NCBI RefSeq assembly: GCF_030657435.1
Contig: NZ_JAUTWS010000035.1
Location: 1-64,000, forward strand
Direction: 5' to 3'
Length of the DNA: 64,000 nucleotides
Source: Paracraurococcus lichenis
GTDB lineage: Bacteria; Pseudomonadota; Alphaproteobacteria; Acetobacterales; Acetobacteraceae
How positions within the stretch are numbered: position 1 is the stretch's first letter; each line of letters starts with the position of its first letter. A program made the translations under genes and the position numbers. This document shows, piece after piece, positions 43,741-52,024 of this stretch. The notes beneath the pieces were generated by a model. It saw only the letters and a list, made by a program, of their open reading frames with translations, was not told the origin of the DNA and ran no database searches.

Positions 43741-43773
43741 CGCGCGCCGGATGACCCCGCCGCCCGCCCGCCG

Positions 43774-44748
43774 ATGAGCCGCCTCGGCCTCCTGCTCGCC
43801 CTCGGCGGCCTCGCCCTCGCGCTGCTGCTGCTCGCGCAGCAGGATTTCTCCGAGGTCGGCGCGCTGCTGGCGACGGCCGGCTTCGGGCTGGTGGTCGCCT
43901 CGCTCGCGCATGTCCCCTCCATGGCGCTGAACGGCCATGCCTGGCGGCTGCTGCTGCCGCGGGCGCGCCGCCCCTCCGTCACTGCCATGACGGCCAATGT
44001 CTGGATCCGGGAATCGGTCAACGGCCTGCTGCCCGTGGCGCGGGTGGGCGGGGAGATCGCCAGCTACCGCCTGCTGCGCGGGGAGGGCGTGGCGGTCGCC
44101 CCGGCCGCGGCGAGCCTGATGGTGGACATGGCCATCTCCATCCTCAGCCAGCTCGTCTTCGCGCTGCTCGGCCTGGCGCTGCTCGCCTGGGCCGGCGCCG
44201 GGATCGGCTGGGGCGGCCTCCTGCTCGGCATGCTAGGCGGCCTCGCGCTCGCCGGCGGCTTCATCCTGGCGCAGCGGGCCGATATCCTCTCGCGCCTCGC
44301 GCGGGTGCTGAACGGCATCGCCGCCGGGCGCTTCCCGGCGCTCGAGGCGCATTCCGCCCGCATCGACCGCATGACCCGCCGCCTCTGGCGGGTGCGCGGC
44401 GCCATCCTCGGCTGCTTCCTCTGGCAATTGGCCGGCTGGATGGCCGGCGCGCTCGAGATCTGGGCGGCGCTCTATTTCCTCGGCCACCCCGTGGGCCTCG
44501 CGGAGGCGCTGGCGATCGAGGCGCTGGTCCAGGCCGTCTCCTCCGCCGCCTTCCTCGTCCCCGGCGCGCTCGGCCTGCAGGAGGCGGGGTTCCTCGGCCT
44601 CGGCCTGCTGCTCGGCCTGCCGGCGGAGGTCGCCGCCGCGCTCGCCATCGCCCGGCGCATCCGCGACCTGGTGGTCTTCCTGCCCGGCCTGCTGGCCTGG
44701 ATCTGGGCGGAGCGGCGGATCGCCGCGGCGGCGCCCGGCCCCGCGTGA
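43774..44748 (+). CDS. hpnL: Hopanoid-associated membrane protein HpnL (lysylphosphatidylglycerol synthase TM family)
   Basis: This 324-aa polytopic protein has about eight helices and the UPF0104/LPG-synthase-TM features SLAHVPSMALNGHAWRLLL, WIRESVNGLLPVARVGGE and VSSAAFLVPGALGLQEAGF. HpnL is proposed to help move hopanoids to the outer membrane. ATG 43774 starts the conserved helix; the frame extends upstream into the inverted repeats. It is the last hpn gene in the window; hpnM and hpnN are not here. Confidence 0.88.
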   Translation: MSRLGLLLALGGLALALLLLAQQDFSEVGALLATAGFGLVVASLAHVPSMALNGHAWRLLLPRARRPSVTAMTANVWIRESVNGLLPVARVGGEIASYRLLRGEGVAVAPAAASLMVDMAISILSQLVFALLGLALLAWAGAGIGWGGLLLGMLGGLALAGGFILAQRADILSRLARVLNGIAAGRFPALEAHSARIDRMTRRLWRVRGAILGCFLWQLAGWMAGALEIWAALYFLGHPVGLAEALAIEALVQAVSSAAFLVPGALGLQEAGFLGLGLLLGLPAEVAAALAIARRIRDLVVFLPGLLAWIWAERRIAAAAPGPA

Positions 44749-44825
44749 GGACACGATCCACCCATAATTCCCCACCGCGGATGAGCCGCCCTGTTATCGT
44801 ATTGCGGGCGAAGGGGGGGCGGCTC

Positions 44826-45374
44826 ATGGGCATCCTGCTGGCATTCGCACCGTTCCTCGCCTTCGCCGTCATCGACCGGCTGGCCGGGCCGATGGAAGGG
44901 CTGGTCGCGGGCGCGGTCGTCTCGACGGGTCTGGTCCTGCGCGATCTCATCGGCGGCAGGACGGCCAAGGTGCTCGAGATCGGCACCGCGATCCTGTTCG
45001 GCGGCCTGGCGCTATACGCCCTGCTGGGCCGGCCGGCCTGGTCGGTCATCGGCGTCAGGCTCGCCGTCGATGCGGGGCTGCTGCTGATCGTCCTCGCCTC
45101 GATGGCCATGCGCCGGCCTTTCACCCTGCAATATGCCCGCGAGCAGGTCCCGCCGGAATTCTGGGACGCGCCGGAATTCGTCCGCACCAATTACGTGATC
45201 ACCACCGTCTGGGCCCTGGCCTTCGCGGTCATGGTGATGGCCGAGTTGGCCCTCCTCACGATGCCGGGCCTGCCGCCGCGCCTCGGCATCGCGGCAATCG
45301 TCCTGGCGCTGATCGGAGCGGTGAAGTTCACCGGCTGGTACCCGGAACGCGTCAAGGCCAGGACCACCGCGTAA
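44826..45374 (+). CDS. Hypothetical five-helix membrane protein
   Basis: This 182-aa protein has five predicted helices (about 3-19, 23-45, 55-73, 80-99, 133-160). A conserved-looking hydrophilic loop, MRRPFTLQYAREQVPPEFW, lies before the last helices. GAAGGGGGGGC precedes the ATG at 44826, which is why it is preferred to upstream in-frame starts. I recognise no named family, though septation/YciC-like small membrane proteins look similar. Confidence 0.7.
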   Translation: MGILLAFAPFLAFAVIDRLAGPMEGLVAGAVVSTGLVLRDLIGGRTAKVLEIGTAILFGGLALYALLGRPAWSVIGVRLAVDAGLLLIVLASMAMRRPFTLQYAREQVPPEFWDAPEFVRTNYVITTVWALAFAVMVMAELALLTMPGLPPRLGIAAIVLALIGAVKFTGWYPERVKARTTA

Positions 45375-45500
45375 GCGCCGCAAGCCGCCCTCTCCCGGGT
45401 TCCAGGCACGGCGGCCGGGTCGCATGCCTGCGCCGGGACACCCTGCCCGGCAGCCACCCCGCCCATCCTCACCCTGCGCGGCCGGCCCGGGGGTGGGCCA

Positions 45501-45572
45501 GAGCGGATCGCGGACGGACATGCAGGCCCGGAAGCGTGGATCCGCCGCACGATCAAACGCTTGCAGCGGATC
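45501..45572. repeat. REP-like GCGGATC/GATCCGC cluster
   Basis: GAGCGGATCGC (45501-45511) repeats the arm found at 43637-43647. GATCCGC (45539-45545) is its inverse, and a third GCGGATC lies at 45566-45572. The cluster sits in the 257-bp gap before the second Bug receptor gene and looks like a degenerate palindromic repeat element. Confidence 0.5.
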
Positions 45573-45631
45573 GGCATCCCGTCCGGAAGGCCAATCCGGT
45601 GTAGCCTGCCGGGACAATCCCTGGAGGAACC

Positions 45632-46591
45632 GTGCCACTCCGCCGCCGCATCCTGGGCGTCGCCGCGCTCCTGCCCCTCGCCGCCCGCGCCGAGACCTTC
45701 CCCACGCGCCCCATCCGCATGATCGTCGGCTTCGTCCCCGGCGGCGGGGCGGACATCACCGCCCGGATCCTGGCCCCGCGCCTCTCCGCCGCGCTCGGCC
45801 AGCCCGTGATGGTGGAGAACCGGCCGGGCGGCGCCGGCAATCTGTCCAACGAGGTCGCGCTGCGCGCGCCGCCCGACGGCACCACCCTGCTGGTGGCGAC
45901 CATCGGCCAGACCACGGTGAACCCGGCCCTGTCCAGGGTCGCCCTCGACCCGGTGGCCGATTCCGCGCCCATATCGCTGCTGGTGCAGGTGACCAACCTG
46001 CTGGTGGTGCCGGCCGACCGGCCCTGGCGCAGCGTCGCCGACCTGATCGCCGCGGCGCATGCGCGGCCCGGCACCTTGACCTACGGCTCCTCCTCGGTCG
46101 GCTCGGCCGGGCACCTGGCGGCGGCGGTGCTGGACCAGGCCGCGGGGATCGAGACGGTGCACGTCCCCTATCGCGGCGGCGGGCAACTCATCACCGACCT
46201 GCTCTCGGGCAAGGTGGACTTCGCTTTCGCCACCGCCGCGACCACGGTGCAGCACGTGGCCGCCGGCAGGCTGCGGGCGCTGGCGGTGCCGACCGCCCGA
46301 CGCTCCGCCCTGGCGCCCGGGGTGCCGACCATCGCCGAGAGCGGCGTGCCCGGCTTCGACGTGGTGAACTGGTACGGCCTGACCGCCCCGCGCGGCACGC
46401 CCGCCCCGGTCATCGCCCGGCTGCACGCCGCGGTGCAGGAGGCGCTGGGCGATCCGGAGGTGCTGCAGAAACTCGCCGTGCAGGGGCTGGAGCCGCTGCC
46501 GGGCACGCCGGAGGAGTTCGGCGCCTATCTCCAGGCCGAGGCCGCCCGCTGGGCCCGGGTGGTCAAGTCCGCCGGCATCACCGCGGAGTAG
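45632..46591 (+). CDS. Tripartite tricarboxylate-type periplasmic binding protein (Bug family)
   Basis: This 319-aa orphan solute receptor has a signal peptide (RRRILGVAALLPLAARA). The motifs are VGFVPGGGADITARILAP, ENRPGGAGNLSNEVALRAPPDGTTLL and VPYRGGGQLITDLLSGKVDF. GTG 45632 is the start, with CTGGAGGAA 6-14 nt upstream. No TctAB genes are linked. It is only distantly similar to the receptor at 16.1 kb, so the two are not a recent duplication. Confidence 0.92.
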   Translation: MPLRRRILGVAALLPLAARAETFPTRPIRMIVGFVPGGGADITARILAPRLSAALGQPVMVENRPGGAGNLSNEVALRAPPDGTTLLVATIGQTTVNPALSRVALDPVADSAPISLLVQVTNLLVVPADRPWRSVADLIAAAHARPGTLTYGSSSVGSAGHLAAAVLDQAAGIETVHVPYRGGGQLITDLLSGKVDFAFATAATTVQHVAAGRLRALAVPTARRSALAPGVPTIAESGVPGFDVVNWYGLTAPRGTPAPVIARLHAAVQEALGDPEVLQKLAVQGLEPLPGTPEEFGAYLQAEAARWARVVKSAGITAE

Positions 46592-46718
46592 CCCGTCCCG
46601 AAGCCGCGGCACGACGCCTTCGATGGCGCCGGAGCCCCCGCGAAACCCGGGTCGCAGGGGGGATGCAGGGGACGAACGCGCCGGGGGGCCGAGGGCTGGG
46701 GTCGCCCGCCGGTGTCGA

Positions 46719-46738
46719 GCGCCCGGCAGACCGGGCGC
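46719..46738. terminator. Hairpin between Bug receptor and SDR genes
   Basis: GCGCCCGG (46719-46726) pairs with CCGGGCGC (46731-46738) across a CAGA loop. It lies between convergent genes and probably ends one or both transcripts; no T-run is visible. Confidence 0.45.
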
Positions 46739-46756
46739 GCCCCCGAGACGGGTCCG

Positions 46757-47506
46757 TCAGTCCCGGTGCACGCGCAACGGCGCGAAGCTCTGCACCACCG
46801 GCATCACCTGCAGCGTATTGACGTTCACCCGTGCCGGCCGTGTCGCCACCCAGTGCACCGCATCGGCGATGTCCTCCGGCACCAGCGGCTCGGTCCCGGC
46901 ATAGACGCCCGTCGCCTTGGCCTCGTCGCCCTTGAAGCGGACGGAGGAGAACTCCGTGCCGCCGACCAGCCCCGGCTCGATCTCCGTCACCCGCACCCTT
47001 GTGCCGAACAGGTCGGCGCGCAGGTTCAGGCTGAACTGCCGGACGAAGGCCTTGGTCGCGCCATAGACATTGCCGCCGGGATAGGGCCACTCGCCGGCAG
47101 TCGAGCCGATGTTCACGATGTGGCCCGCATCGCGCGCCACCATCCCCGGCAGCACCGCACGCGTCACGTACATCAGCCCCTTGATGTTGGTGTCCACCAT
47201 CGCGTCCCAGTCGTCGAGCTCGGCCGCCTGCGCCGGCTCCAGCCCCCGCGCCAGGCCGGCATTGTTCACCAGCACGTCGACGGCGGCGAAATCCGCGGGC
47301 AGGCCGGCGACCGCCGCCGTGACGGCGGCACGGTCCGCGACGTCGAGCGGCAGCGCATGCACGCGCCCCTCGCCGAGCTCCGTGGCCAGCGCCGCCAGCC
47401 GGTCCGCCCGGCGGCCGACCGCGACGATCCGTGCCCCATCGGCGGCGAAGCGGCGGGCGATGGCCAGGCCGAAGCCCGCGGTGGCGCCGGTGACGAGAAC
47501 GATCAT
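46757..47506 (-). CDS. Short-chain dehydrogenase, YdfG-like
   Basis: This 249-aa SDR of the NADP-dependent 3-hydroxy acid dehydrogenase (YdfG) type has the cofactor turn TGATAGFGLAIAR from residue 6, VNNAGLARG in the middle, catalytic Ser and Tyr-x-x-x-Lys (VYGATKAF), and the YdfG-like segment EIEPGLVGGTEFSSVRFKGD. YdfG oxidises serine, threonine and 3-hydroxy acids, and some relatives reduce malonic semialdehyde. GAAGGAGAA precedes ATG 47506. It is divergent from the metal efflux operon. Confidence 0.9.
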   Translation of the reverse strand: MIVLVTGATAGFGLAIARRFAADGARIVAVGRRADRLAALATELGEGRVHALPLDVADRAAVTAAVAGLPADFAAVDVLVNNAGLARGLEPAQAAELDDWDAMVDTNIKGLMYVTRAVLPGMVARDAGHIVNIGSTAGEWPYPGGNVYGATKAFVRQFSLNLRADLFGTRVRVTEIEPGLVGGTEFSSVRFKGDEAKATGVYAGTEPLVPEDIADAVHWVATRPARVNVNTLQVMPVVQSFAPLRVHRD

Positions 47507-47735
47507 GCACTTCTCCTTCGCAGTTGCGTGATGCCCAGGATGAACCCTGAGGGGTTGAAACGCCTTACAGAACGTCCATTTTCCAGCCATCGGCCGGCGT
47601 TGCAGACCGCGAGCCTATTGCGGCGCGTCCCAGGTTGCAGGGACCACTTGAGCCGACGCGCGCCCTTTCCAAGCGGCGTGCCCTCTCCGGGCGCTGAGCC
47701 ATGCGCCTCCCATCCAGTGATCGGGGGCTTCATCC

Positions 47736-48866
47736 GTGTTGTCCGCATCCGCCATGCGCCGCTGGCTGCACATGGCCGTCATCGTCCTCGCCCTTCCAGC
47801 GCTGGCCCAGGCCGCCGAACCCGCGGCCAACGAGGTCCTGATCCGCATGGACGAGCGGCGGGCCCGCGCCGCCGGCATCGACGTGACGCGCGTGCAGGCG
47901 GAGGCCGGCACGACGCAGACCATGCTGCCCGGCACCGTCATCGTCCCGCCGCAGCAGCTCCGCATCGTCGCCGCCCCCGCCGCCGGCCTGGTGGAAGCCG
48001 TGCTGGTCGCGCCGAACGAGCCGGTGCGGGCCGGCCAGCCCCTCGCCCGCCTGCGCAGCACCGACCTGCTGGAGGCGCAGCGCACCTATCTCCAGGCCCT
48101 CTCGGGCGAGGCGCTGGCGCGGCAGCGCCTCTCGCGCGACGAGCAGATGTTCAGGGAGCGCATCATCGCCGAGCGCCGTCTGCTGACCACGCGCGCCGAG
48201 GCCGACTTCGCCCGCACCACCCTGCAGGAGCGCGAGCAGATGCTCGCCCTGCTCGGCATGGCGGAGGCCGACATCGCCACGCTGAAGTCCAGCCGCCGCA
48301 TGGCCGCGGCGCTGACCGTGACGGCGCCGGAGGACGGCGTGGTGCTGGAGACGAGGACCAGCGCCGGCGAGCGCGTCGCGGCCTCGGCGCCGCTCTTCTC
48401 CATCGCCCGGCTGACGCCGCTCTGGGTCAACCTGCAGGTGCCGCTGCCCCAGGCCATGGTGATCGAGCCCGGCACGCGCATGAGCGTCCCCGGCACCCAG
48501 GCGCAAGGCGAGGTCGTCCGCCTCGGCCGCAGCGTCGATCCGGCGACGCAGTCGGTGACCGCCGTCGTCGAGGTGACGGACGGCGCCGGCAGCCTCCGCC
48601 CCGGCCAGGTGGTGACCGCCGCCGTCGCGCTGCGGCCGAACGGCACGCCGCAATGGCGCGTGCCGGCCGGCGCCGTGGTGCGCCATGCCGGCAAGTCCTG
48701 GGTCTTCGTGAAGGCGCAGGACGGCTTCCGCGCCAAGCCCGTCACCGTCATCGCGGAGACGGCGAGCGACAGTTCCATCCGCGCCGGCCTCGCCCCCGAC
48801 GACCAGGTCGCCATGCGCGGCATCCTGACGCTGCTGGCCGAACTCACCGACGTCTACGGGGGCTGA
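47736..48866 (+). CDS. RND efflux periplasmic adaptor (CusB/CzcB family)
   Basis: This 376-aa membrane-fusion protein bridges the RND pump and the outer-membrane factor. A signal peptide ends near ALAQAAEP. It has a split lipoyl/beta-barrel layout with AAPAAGLVEAVLVAPNEPV, a helical hairpin around residues 105-185, and TPLWVNLQVPLPQ. There are no Met-rich or His-rich metal sites like those of CusB's N-terminus. GTG 47736 has a GGGGGC stretch upstream; ATG 47754 is an alternative. The pump gene begins 6 bp after its stop. Confidence 0.88.
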   Translation: MLSASAMRRWLHMAVIVLALPALAQAAEPAANEVLIRMDERRARAAGIDVTRVQAEAGTTQTMLPGTVIVPPQQLRIVAAPAAGLVEAVLVAPNEPVRAGQPLARLRSTDLLEAQRTYLQALSGEALARQRLSRDEQMFRERIIAERRLLTTRAEADFARTTLQEREQMLALLGMAEADIATLKSSRRMAAALTVTAPEDGVVLETRTSAGERVAASAPLFSIARLTPLWVNLQVPLPQAMVIEPGTRMSVPGTQAQGEVVRLGRSVDPATQSVTAVVEVTDGAGSLRPGQVVTAAVALRPNGTPQWRVPAGAVVRHAGKSWVFVKAQDGFRAKPVTVIAETASDSSIRAGLAPDDQVAMRGILTLLAELTDVYGG

Positions 48867-48872
48867 GCGCAG

Positions 48873-51800
48873 ATGATCGGACGCCTCGTCGGCCTGGCGC
48901 TGCGCCAGCGCCTGCTCGCGCTTCTCATGACCCTCGGCCTCATCGCCTGGGGCGTGGACGCCTATCGCAAGCTGCCCATCGACGCCTTCCCCGACGTCTC
49001 CCCGACCCAGGTGCTGGTCGCCATGCAGGCGCCCGGCCTGCCGCCGGAGGAGCTGGAGGCGCAGGTGACCAACCCGACCGAGATCGCGATGCGCGGCATC
49101 CCGAACCTGGTCGGCATCCGCTCCGTCACCCGCTACGCCGTCGCGCTGATGACCTTCGAATTCGCGCCCGGCACCGACATCTACTGGGCGCGCACCCAGG
49201 TGGACCAGCGGCTGGACGACCTGGAGTCGCAATTCCCCGACGGCGTCTCGGGCGGCCTCGCGCCGGTCGTCACGCCGCTCGGCGAGATGCTGATGTTCAC
49301 GCTGGAGGGCGGCGCGATCTCGCCCATGCAGCGGCGCACCATCCTCGACTGGGTGATCCGCCCGCAGCTCCGCGGCCTGCCCGGCATCGCCGACGTCAAT
49401 ACCCTCGGCGGCTTCGTCCGCACCTATGAGGTCGCGCCCGACCCGGCGGCCATGGCGGCGCGCGGCATCACCACGCGGATGCTGGCCGAGGCGCTGTCGG
49501 AGAACAACCGCAACGACGGCGCCGGCCGCGTGCGGGACGGCGAGGAGGCGTTGCTGGTCCGCGCCGAGGGCCGCATCCGCACCATGGAGGACATCCGCCA
49601 GATCGTCGTGGCGGCGCACCCGACCGGCATCGTCCGCGTCTCCGACGTCGCCGATGTCCGCACCGGCGCGCTGGCGCGCAACGGCGTGGTGACCCGCAAC
49701 GGGGAAGGCGAGGCGGTCTGGGGCATCGTGCTCGGCCTGCGCGGGGCCAATGCCAAGACGGTGGTGAACAACGCCAAGGCGAAGCTCGCCGAGATCCAGC
49801 GGACCCTGCCGGAAGGGGTGAAGATCGACATCTTCTACGACCGCAACGATCTGATCGAGAAGGCGGTCTGGACCGTCCAGAAGGTGCTGCTCGAGGCGAT
49901 CGCGCTGGTCGTCGTGCTGCTGATCCTCTTCCTCGGCAACCTGCGCGCGGCGCTCGTCGTCTCGCTCTCCCTGCCGCTGGCGGTGCTGGCGACCTTCGGC
50001 ATCATGCGCATGGCCGGCATATCCGCGAACATCATGTCGCTCGGCGGCCTCGCCATCGCTATCGGCCTGCTGGTGGACTGCGCCGTCGTCGTGGTGGAGA
50101 ACACCGCCCACCGCCTCGGCACTGCCCATGGCAAGACCGATTACCGCGCGCGGATGCGCATGACGCTGGAGGCGGTGCGGGAGGTCGCGGTGCCTCTGGT
50201 CTCGGGCGTCGTCATCATCGTCACCGTCTTCCTCCCCCTGCTCTCGCTGCAGGGGCTGGAAGGGCGGCTCTTCGCCCCGGTCGCACTGACCATCGCCTTC
50301 GCCCTCTGCTCGGCGCTCTTCCTCTCGCTCACCGTCGTGCCGGCGCTGGCGGCGACGCTGCTCACGGTCGGCGGGCATGAGCGGGAGCCCTGGCTGGTGC
50401 GGATGCTGCACCGGGGCTACGACCCCTTCCTCGCCTGGGCCATGCGCAACCCGCTGGCGATCGGCGCCGTCGCGGTCGGCGGCCTGCTGCTGGCCGGCTT
50501 CCTCTTCACCCGCATCGGCTCCACCTTCATGCCTGTCATGGACGAGGGCACGCCGGTGGTCACGCTGCGCAAGCACCCGACCATCAGCGTGGAGTCCGCG
50601 GCCGCGACCGACATGATCATCCAGCGGCAGATCATGGCCGCGGTGCCGGAGGTGCGGGGCATCATGGGCCGCGCCGGCGCCGACGAACTCGGCATCGACC
50701 CGGTCGGGCTGAACGACACCGACCTCTTCCTCGACATCAAGCCGCGCGAGCAGTGGCGGCAGCCGAAGGACCGCGACTTCGTCGTGAACGAGTTGCGCAA
50801 GGTCCTCGACCACATCCCCGGCATCTCCTACGCCATCAACCAGCCGATCGACATGCGGGTGCAGGAGATGATCATCGGCGCCCGCGGCGACGTGGTGATC
50901 AAGGTCTTCGGCTACGCCATCGACCAGCTCAACGACCTCGCCGCGCAGATCGGGGAGGTGGTGCAGGGCATCCAGGGCAGCTCGGATGTCTTCGCGCTGC
51001 GCAACGAGGGCATGAAGTACCTGAAGGTGGAGATCGACCGCTTCGCCGTCGGCCGCCTCGGCATCAATGTCCGCGACGTGCAGCAGGCGCTGCGCGTCTG
51101 GGTGGACGGCCGCGACATGGGCCTGGTTCTGGAGCAGGAGCGGCGCATCCCGCTGATGCTGCGCGGCGAGGGGAGCCTCCGCCGCTCCGCCGCCGACCTC
51201 TCCCGCGTCATCCTCGCCCTGCCCGGCGGGCGGACGGTCGCGCTGTCGCAGGTGGCGAAGATCTCGGAGGAGGAAGGGCCGATCCAGGTGATCCGGGAGG
51301 GCACGCAGCGCTACGCGACGGTGCTGGCCAATGTCCGCGGCCGCGACCTGGTCGGCTTCGTCGCCGAGGCGCAGGCGGCCGTCGCCGCGAAGGTGAAGGT
51401 GCCGGACGGCTACCGGCTGGAATGGGGCGGGCAGTTCGAGAACCAGCAGCGCGCCTCGGCCCGCCTCGCCATCGTCGTGCCCATCGCCCTCGCGCTGATC
51501 TTCATGCTGCTCTACTTCACCTTCAACTCGGTGCGGGAGGCGCTGCTGGTCTTCTGCAACGTGCCCTTCGCGGCGATCGGCGGCGTCATCGCCCTCTACA
51601 TCTCGGGCGAGTTCCTCTCCGTCCCCGCCTCGGTCGGCTTCATCGCGCTGGTCGGCATCGCGGTGCTGAACGGCGTGGTGCTGATCTCCTACATCAACCG
51701 CCTGATCGCGGAGGGCGGCCTGTCGCTGCACGACGCGGTGCGGGAGGGGGCGAAGCGGCGCATGACGCCGGTGACGCTGACCGCCTTCATCGCCGCCTTC

Positions 51801-52019
51801 GGCCTGGTGCCCTTCCTCTTCGCCGAGGGGCCGGGGGCGGAGATCCAGCGGCCGCTCGCCATCGTCGTCATCGGCGGCCTCGTCACGGCGACCATCCTGA
51901 CACTGGTGCTGCTGCCCATCCTGTACGACCGTTTCGCGCTGGGCCGGACGGAGCCGGAGGAGCATGCAGCCCCTGCCCCGCGCCCCGCGCGGGCGGAGCG
52001 GCCGGCCGCCGCGGAGTGA
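48873..52019 (+). CDS. Heavy-metal efflux RND pump (CusA/CzcA family)
   Basis: This 1048-aa inner-membrane proton antiporter has 12 helices and two large periplasmic loops. IDAFPDVSPTQV near the start and the TM4 motif AIAIGLLVDCAVVVVEN (one relay Asp plus Glu) assign it to the HME-RND group. The first CzcA-type Asp is Ala here, as in CusA. Of the three CusA copper-binding methionines I can see only the last one kept (PIDMRVQEM), so Cu(I)/Ag(I) specificity is doubtful; Co/Zn/Ni or another ion is possible. The outer-membrane factor gene follows after 5 bp. Confidence 0.93.
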   Translation: MIGRLVGLALRQRLLALLMTLGLIAWGVDAYRKLPIDAFPDVSPTQVLVAMQAPGLPPEELEAQVTNPTEIAMRGIPNLVGIRSVTRYAVALMTFEFAPGTDIYWARTQVDQRLDDLESQFPDGVSGGLAPVVTPLGEMLMFTLEGGAISPMQRRTILDWVIRPQLRGLPGIADVNTLGGFVRTYEVAPDPAAMAARGITTRMLAEALSENNRNDGAGRVRDGEEALLVRAEGRIRTMEDIRQIVVAAHPTGIVRVSDVADVRTGALARNGVVTRNGEGEAVWGIVLGLRGANAKTVVNNAKAKLAEIQRTLPEGVKIDIFYDRNDLIEKAVWTVQKVLLEAIALVVVLLILFLGNLRAALVVSLSLPLAVLATFGIMRMAGISANIMSLGGLAIAIGLLVDCAVVVVENTAHRLGTAHGKTDYRARMRMTLEAVREVAVPLVSGVVIIVTVFLPLLSLQGLEGRLFAPVALTIAFALCSALFLSLTVVPALAATLLTVGGHEREPWLVRMLHRGYDPFLAWAMRNPLAIGAVAVGGLLLAGFLFTRIGSTFMPVMDEGTPVVTLRKHPTISVESAAATDMIIQRQIMAAVPEVRGIMGRAGADELGIDPVGLNDTDLFLDIKPREQWRQPKDRDFVVNELRKVLDHIPGISYAINQPIDMRVQEMIIGARGDVVIKVFGYAIDQLNDLAAQIGEVVQGIQGSSDVFALRNEGMKYLKVEIDRFAVGRLGINVRDVQQALRVWVDGRDMGLVLEQERRIPLMLRGEGSLRRSAADLSRVILALPGGRTVALSQVAKISEEEGPIQVIREGTQRYATVLANVRGRDLVGFVAEAQAAVAAKVKVPDGYRLEWGGQFENQQRASARLAIVVPIALALIFMLLYFTFNSVREALLVFCNVPFAAIGGVIALYISGEFLSVPASVGFIALVGIAVLNGVVLISYINRLIAEGGLSLHDAVREGAKRRMTPVTLTAFIAAFGLVPFLFAEGPGAEIQRPLAIVVIGGLVTATILTLVLLPILYDRFALGRTEPEEHAAPAPRPARAERPAAAE

Positions 52020-52024
52020 CGACC

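Noticed and set aside
16093..46591. The two Bug receptors as products of a local duplication
   Set aside because: They share family motifs only; the remaining sequence differs widely and the neighbourhoods are unrelated.
47730..51965. A 1411-codon open frame on the minus strand opposite the RND genes
   Set aside because: Its product is rich in His, Asp, Arg and Val with no motif, and the plus strand encodes a full CusA/CzcA-type pump. Very high GC removes stop codons from the antisense frame.
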